Shown here in pieces: positions 59,289 through 64,000 of a DNA stretch of 64,000 bases; within the stretch, counting starts at the first letter, position 1; every line of letters begins with the position of its first letter. The stretch comes from Cryptomeria japonica. Taxonomy: Eukaryota > Streptophyta > Pinopsida > Cupressales > Cupressaceae. Under the pieces are notes generated by a model, which searched no databases, was not told the DNA's origin, and saw nothing but the letters and a program-made list of their open reading frames with translations. Location of the stretch: contig NC_081411.1 of the NCBI RefSeq assembly GCF_030272615.1, positions 41,219,140 through 41,283,139 on the forward strand. Reading direction: 5' to 3'. A program made the position numbers and the translations under genes.

Positions 59289-61020
59289 CTCTTCAGAGTA
59301 TCCTAATTTCAAAAATACAAAAAAATCAAAAAATTTCAAAAATACAAAAAAATTATAAAACAAAAAAATCGTTACTTGGTGAAAACCTGGCAAACAAGCG
59401 CCTTGTGATGCAAAAAACATTGAAAAAAAAAAAAGAAAAAAAGTTAAGAGAAATAATTTCGTCCAACGGTGAAAACCACTTCGGTGGCGCCCTGGGCAGG
59501 TACCATGGTAAAAACTGGGTCACCAACGCCATGTGTAGAGACATTGCTCCTCCCTCCTTCAGGATTCACTTTCATCCTTTCACTTTGCACACACTCACGA
59601 CCAATTCATCCATAATAAACTTACCCATACCCATCATGGCTTGTTATGGATCTACCTAAGATTGGTTAGCCATTCATAATAAACCTCCCTTTTCATCCCT
59701 TTCCATCCATAATAAATCAGATCCTATCTGTGGCTAAGGTAAATCCTACATCTAGTAATGGGTGTGGAACTGAGAACATCACACGTTCTGAGGAGTACAG
59801 TTTCTTCCAGCTTTCTTCGGTCTATTCACGCACAATCCGCAATAAAGCAACATTTGCATCACAGATCCGCCATAAAGTTCCATCTTCTTCACAATAAAGT
59901 ATCAGTTTCATGGATTTAGTCAATTCACATGAGACACAGCAGCAACAATGGGCTTCAACAAATCAAATCTTTCAACAGATTCAGACAACATATGGTTCAG
60001 TGCTATCTATCCTTTCTGTGAAAGTAAACATTGTGACCACAATCAAATAAGACTTGTACAAGTGACAAGAGACACTAAACTTGAGGACTACAATGGATGT
60101 TGGTGTCGAGTCTTGGTTTTCTTTTGATTTTATCTTTTGGTGACATGTTTTTTAGCTTTTCCAGGATGTCTTTGACTAGAGATTCTATCTCTAGGATGTC
60201 TCTGACTAGAAAGGTGAGGATGGGGTATCGTCACCTATTTGTATTTGCTGTTTGTGGATTGTCTCTTAGTAATGCTATGACTTGTCCAAGGATATGAGGA
60301 CACTGTGAGTCTAGTATGAACTGGGGCATTCCTTGTTTGTGACTGTCTTATCTCCATACAAACAGGTACAATGACTTTCTGGGTCGAACATATGCCTCGA
60401 TTGTCATAACCTATTTTGCCATAATAAAGCTCAATGATGATAATGCACAAGAAGCTCTTTCACTTTCATATCTTTTGTCTTCCATCCCCCTTTCTTGATT
60501 GACTTCCATCATCCTTCTTGAGTCCACGTAGCCTGCTATCACATGACTAAGTATAATGACACGCCAAAAATATTTGCATTTCATATAGTTTCACCTGCAT
60601 TACCATATATAAGCAATTCATACATACATATAGATATCACAATTGCATGACATCCTGCACACAACACATGTTAGAACATTTTATATTCTCATCATGTAAA
60701 TTTTACATTTGCATTATCATATTCATCTGCATTACATACATTCACATTTGCATTGGCATAACATTTAAAAACATAAAAGAACAAAAAAAATAAATATGGC
60801 ATTTCATCATGTACACATTTGCATCCATAGCATAAAACAAACATCACATAAGAACATCTCATCACATAGGTACACATGCATATAGCTGCCGCAAAGATGA
60901 ATCATCTCATATATATAATCATAAAAGTGTCATGATACAATGATGTCAAAATTATATGGCTACAAAAGCACCCGCAGGTGTCTACAATACAAAAATGGTA
61001 CAAAACTGATACAAAGGGAG
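59289..61020. other. Spacer between the gag-pro frame and the antisense PMD gene
   Basis: A short A-rich tandem (TTCAAAAATACAAAAAAATC, near 59308-59365) is followed by two versions of a GGTGAAAACC...GGCGCC segment (59369 and 59467). The remainder is unremarkable, with CATTTGCAT-rich sequence at 60600-60860. No frame supported. Confidence 0.45.
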
Positions 61021-61024
61021 CCCT

Positions 61025-62952
61025 CTACAACTATGATGAACTCCCTCCCTAGGAGCTGCCTGGCCTCGACGGAATCTGAGCCCCTGAAGGACTCGCCCCA
61101 GGATCATCCCTCTTGTCCCCTCTATCTGGTGGTGGTGGAGGACCCATAACCCCACCACTCGATGCCTGTCTCCTCTGGCTCCTTCCCGTAGCTGTCGCTG
61201 TACGCGACGGTCTATGGAAGCTCCTCACCCACTGATCTACTGGCAGTGCACCATAGTAGAGGTCTCTCCAGTAAGCTATCTCCTCCCCTACCCGCAGGAC
61301 ATAAGCATATCCTGCCCCTGTATCCTCAGCTGCCTGTCTCCCTGCTCTCAGTGCTGTCTCAGCCTCTATATAGCGCTAGATAGCCTGATCCCGCTCCCGC
61401 TCAGTATCTCTGAGCCTCGTCCTGAGCCGATCCCTCTCCCTCTCTAGCTCTTGGATCTCATCTGCCTAGCCCTGGCAGATCTCCCTCAGATCTAGCAGCT
61501 CATCCTCCACTGGGTCAGCCCCCTCTGCCTCTGCTTGTGGCTCCCCCTCTGCGGGTGCCTGCCCCTGTGCCTATACCTGTACCTGTACCTGTCTCTGTCC
61601 CTGTCCCTATATCTGTACCTGCCTGGGACCCTATGCTGCTAGCACCTGTAAAGGCAATCCACCGCGACCCCTCACCACCCGAGCCTGCCTCTCCTCTCCA
61701 CCCTCCCTTCGAGGTGCAACCCGCCTCTCTCCAATTGCTCCCCGCCTCCTCCATCAGCCTCGGCCCCCATCACCTCCACCATCATCATCGTCTCCACCCC
61801 CATCTCCCTCCAATGCCTCTCTTGGATCTGTCAACCGTGGGAAGGGATGCTCTGCCTAGTAAGCTGTGTACTTGGCATACATGCCGGCGTCCTCGATCTC
61901 TGGCCACATGTAATAGGGTAGAGTTATCATCTCTATCAGCTGTGTCATTGCCTGATCATACGACAGCAATGGCCCAAACTGTGCCTGATCTATAACTGTG
62001 CGGGCATACATGCCTGAGCCCCGTGGCATCCTCTAAATCCGACCAAACTATTGGCCAACCCTATCCACCACCTGTCTCTCTAACACATAGGGTGTCCGCC
62101 CAATTAGGTACCTCTCCGGAAGGTGTAGGGAAGCTCAACTGCATCATCCTCCCACTGCTCGTAGCCCAGGTATGGTCTCCAGATGACCTCATCTATATCA
62201 TCAATCACTTGCCACCAATGCTCTAGCCTGCCAATCCGTGGCTGTGATGTGATCATGTCATACAGATGCACAAAGTTACTTCCATGTCCCCTGCCTCTGA
62301 AGTGTATCGGCCTCATCACCGACAGATGCTCGTATGCCCATACCTGCAACAATGTCACTCCACAGCCCAATCCCACTGATCCATGATAAACAAACTTATG
62401 AAGCTCATAATACAAATGGGCCAGCACACATGGTCCCCAGGCATATCTGGTGTGCTGCATCACCAGTGTCTCCAGTGCTCCTCCCCAACCCACAGCCAAA
62501 CCCCATGTCGCCCTATCTAGACACAGGAACCCACTGATAGCTCCTCCTATCACTACCGATAGCGCTAGTCCTATGGCTGTCATGGTGTCCCATGCCATGT
62601 GTCCTGCCCTCATCTCCAGTCCAGGGTCCTGAAACACCTGTCTCAGGGCCTCTTTGTCACCATCTCGATCATATGGGATTAGCTCCCCATCGATTGGTAC
62701 CTGCAATATCCTATACACATCCTCTAGGGTAACTGTCATCTCACCCATCGACAGATGAAACGTGCACGTCTCAGAGTGCCATCTCTCAGCTAGCGTAGTC
62801 AGCAAACCCATGTTTGCCCAAAACTCAGGCAGATATAGTACATGTCTCAAACCCATCTCCTCGATGGCAGATCTGTCCTCAAGCGACAACTCAGGTCGCA
62901 ACCTCTGCGTCGACGGGAATCTCTCCCATGACTCCAACATTGGCAAATACTC
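61025..62952 (-). pseudogene. Plant mobile domain (PMD/MAIN-like) gene, exon 2, antisense within element D
   Basis: From a candidate acceptor (CTGTAG at 62958-62953) the minus strand reads EYLPMLESWERFPS. The PMD signatures follow: LRHVLYLPEFWANMGLLTTLAERWHSETCTFHL, shortened here to its hallmarks WHSETCTFHL, GEMTVTLEDV and WGLAVGWGGALETL, with YAWGPCVLAHLYYEL and RPIHFRGRGHG. The first frame stops at 62104, but a one-base shift near 62130-62150 reopens it (YLIGRTPYVLERQ). It then continues with TAG at 62050-62048, 62035-62033 and 61858-61856 into a Gly/Asp-rich, Gln/Ala-rich and Arg/Glu coiled-coil tail to about 61025. PMD proteins occur in plants as MAIN-family genes and inside transposons; molecular function here is not known. 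Confidence 0.8.
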
Positions 62953-62987
62953 CTACAGTCAAGCAAATCAATCATGTTAGTCATAGT

Positions 62988-63262
62988 GGCATTCCTTGTT
63001 CATCATAAAATGCTACTTTTTATCTAAATGCATATGGCTATTTACCCTAGTGACACTCACTGTTCATCACAAAGTGTTGCTATTTATCCTAGTGGTACTC
63101 CCTGTTCATCACAAAGTACTACGTGTGTGACACTCACTATTCATCACAAAGTGCTACTCACATTTGCACTCACTGTTCATCACAAAGTGCTACTCATACT
63201 CTAGTACTCCTTGTTCATCACAAAGTACTCTATCTTGGTACTCACTGTTCATCACAAAGTGC
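62988..63262. repeat. Seven tandem hairpins with a constant TGTTCATCACA core
   Basis: Copies at 62988-63014, 63053-63077, 63094-63120, 63129-63155, 63166-63190, 63203-63229 and 63237-63262; a degenerate eighth at 63331-63353. Each has a 5-bp outer stem, then a T(G/A)TTCATCA(C/T)A-type core in which TGT pairs with ACA around TCATC. Outer stems: GCATT/AATGC, ACACT/AGTGT, GTACT/AGTAC, ACACT/AGTGC, GCACT/AGTGC, GTACT/AGTAC, GTACT/AGTGC. Confidence 0.9.
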
Positions 63263-63390
63263 CTTGATCTATCCTAGTCTTCCTAGAGGACCTGCTTGAG
63301 TGTATCCTCTCAGCAGCTTATCCAATCGACAACGTATGTTCATCACAGAACTGCCAATTTGACTTAGAAGATGCAAATCCACACTTTTTC

Positions 63391-63646
63391 AAACGCAAAC
63401 GCGCTTACCTGACATAAACGCGCTCAAAAACTGCACAGACGCGCCTGCTTGACATAGACATGCCTATGCTCTGCACAGACGCGTCTGGGAGACACAGACG
63501 TGCCTTCTTGGCACAAACGCGCCTGTCCATCACAGACGTGGCCGCAATTGACGCAGACACGGGTCCAAACGTAGACGCACCTGGCACAAACACAAACGCG
63601 CCTAGCAAACACAGACGCGCCTGGCACCAACGCAGACGCGCCTAAA
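63391..63646 (-). repeat. Decamer array 3: CGCGTYTGTG on the minus strand
   Basis: Thirteen copies or variants, seen on the plus strand as CACAGACGCG / CACAAACGCG. Core positions include 63436, 63455, 63476, 63495, 63514, 63533, 63554, 63572, 63593, 63612 and 63633, giving 18-21-bp intervals. On the minus strand the motif is usually preceded by AGG rather than AAT. The array is in the sense orientation for the PMD transcript. Confidence 0.92.
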
Positions 63647-63758
63647 CATTTTTTGACACTTTTTGGACCCTAGTCTAAGCGCATTTATGACCCTATCTAG
63701 CAGGCATTAATGATAAAATTAAATGCATCAAAGTACGAGGAGGTTTGGTGGAACTTAC

Positions 63759-63824
63759 CGGCTCTCCTGCCTCTACTGGCCTCTAAAATCGGCGAACGCG
63801 GTCGAATCTGTGAACGAAAGTCAT
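63759..63824 (-). pseudogene. Candidate first exon of the antisense PMD gene
   Basis: ATG at 63824-63822 opens 22 codons that end exactly at the GTAAGT donor in phase 0, in frame with exon 2. A TAG at 63785-63783 interrupts it; a single C-to-T change would explain it. The exon has a basic N-terminus (VHRFDRVRRF). Confidence 0.5.
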
Positions 63825-63914
63825 CGCTGCTGACTGCTGTTGCTCAATTTTCGCTCTGCAATATGCTCTCGTGGATGTGTAGATGACAATGAGGATGTAT
63901 TTTCCCCCGTGGTC

Positions 63915-63925
63915 TATCTTATAGC
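63915..63925 (-). promoter_or_regulatory. TATA box of the antisense PMD gene
   Basis: CTATAAGATAG on the minus strand, about 91 bp upstream of the candidate ATG. It would drive transcription toward element D's gag-pro frame, giving a convergent pair. Confidence 0.45.
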
Positions 63926-64000
63926 CTACCCTAGCCCTCGCCTTCATTTCCCGAGTCAGTCTTCATTATCTCGTGACTTTGTCACTTTATCCGGTCAGTC

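Larger units (their letters stand above)
62953..63758 (-). other. Candidate 806-bp intron of the antisense PMD gene
   Basis: Minus-strand donor CCG|GTAAGT (at 63758) and acceptor GACTGTAG (ending 62953). Both flanking exons are in phase 0 and in frame. The intron contains decamer array 3 and the hairpin array. Proposed from splice consensus only. Confidence 0.55.
51937..64000 (+). mobile_element. Element D: non-autonomous Tat-like gypsy element with antisense PMD gene, continues beyond window
   Basis: A 5' LTR (51937-52712) and PBS-like TGGCACGCCCGGTGGGA are followed by a 2.5-kb leader with decamer arrays. A Gag-protease frame then joins the integrase C-terminal tail, and a convergent minus-strand PMD gene occupies the 3' half. 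RT, RNase H and the integrase core are missing from this copy. The Gag (LPPGIKSWGDLAEAF; CEFHKSKGHKTRNC) and protease (LIDGGAGLNICT; NILLGRPW) signatures fit the Tat/Ogre side of Ty3/gypsy, whose members often carry an extra antisense ORF before the 3' LTR. No 3' LTR is visible before 64000. Confidence 0.8.

Noticed and set aside
52822..63646. CRISPR-like array
   Set aside because: The repeated core is only 10 bp with ~10-bp spacers, lies in retroelement leaders and is in a plant nuclear sequence. No cas genes.
1..64000. tRNA, rRNA or snRNA genes
   Set aside because: I looked for cloverleaf A/B-box patterns and conserved rRNA words and saw none convincing; PBS motifs are complementary to tRNA ends and not tRNA genes.

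Overview
The window looks like a stretch of a large, transposon-dominated plant nuclear genome, probably a gymnosperm. It is AT-rich and gene-poor, with nested LTR retrotransposons, LINE remnants and small inverted-repeat elements. The only recognisable host gene is a strictosidine-synthase-like (SSL) gene with plant-type GT-AG introns. The gymnosperm assignment is inference from this architecture; no species is claimed.

Layout. 1-800: unexplained flank. 801-8744: complete but dead Ty3/gypsy chromovirus A (+), with TG..CA LTRs, a tRNA-iMet-type PBS and gag to chromodomain. 8.75-10.16 kb: old repeat fragments, a conserved-looking ORF fragment and a 276-bp inverted-repeat element. 10163-16200: a second, more decayed chromovirus B (-). 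16.2-23.9 kb: gag debris, dispersed repeats, copia-type LTR remnants and a nested LTR pair. 24.8-25.8 kb: a decayed coiled-coil reading frame. 28.1-30.1 kb: LINE fragments and a TA-flanked MITE. 30655-34933: the four-exon SSL gene. 35.5-39.6 kb: a LINE ORF1 fragment, then a partial duplicate of the SSL intron 2 to exon 4 region, with one arm also present in inverted orientation. 39.6-41.07 kb: a further LTR remnant inserted in the SSL pseudo-exon. 41070 to about 46 kb: a coding-poor relative (C) of element D. 46.6-47.9 kb: an array of palindromes. 48-51.9 kb: LTR/promoter-like DNA and a broken ORF of unknown function. 51937 to beyond the window end: element D.

Element D is the most interesting locus. 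It has a 776-bp 5' LTR and a long leader carrying two arrays of a CpG-rich decamer (CGCGTYTGTG) at 19/21-bp spacing. One long reading frame (55242-59288) then runs from Tat-like Gag through protease directly into the C-terminal tail of integrase, so RT, RNase H and the integrase core are missing. Convergent to it, on the minus strand, lies a plant-mobile-domain (PMD/MAIN-like) gene with its own TATA box, a 66-nt first exon and an 806-bp candidate intron. That intron holds a third decamer array, in the same sense relative to its transcript, plus seven tandem hairpins whose stems covary around a constant loop. Element C has a leader array at a similar ~20-bp spacing but built on an unrelated motif (TTGCATGT..).

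Almost every premature stop in the decayed frames lies where CAA, CAG or CGA is expected, as C-to-T decay would produce; I note exceptions. No sequence comparison was run: family names rest on motifs read by eye, and repeat boundaries are good to a few bases where TG/CA ends are visible and otherwise approximate.
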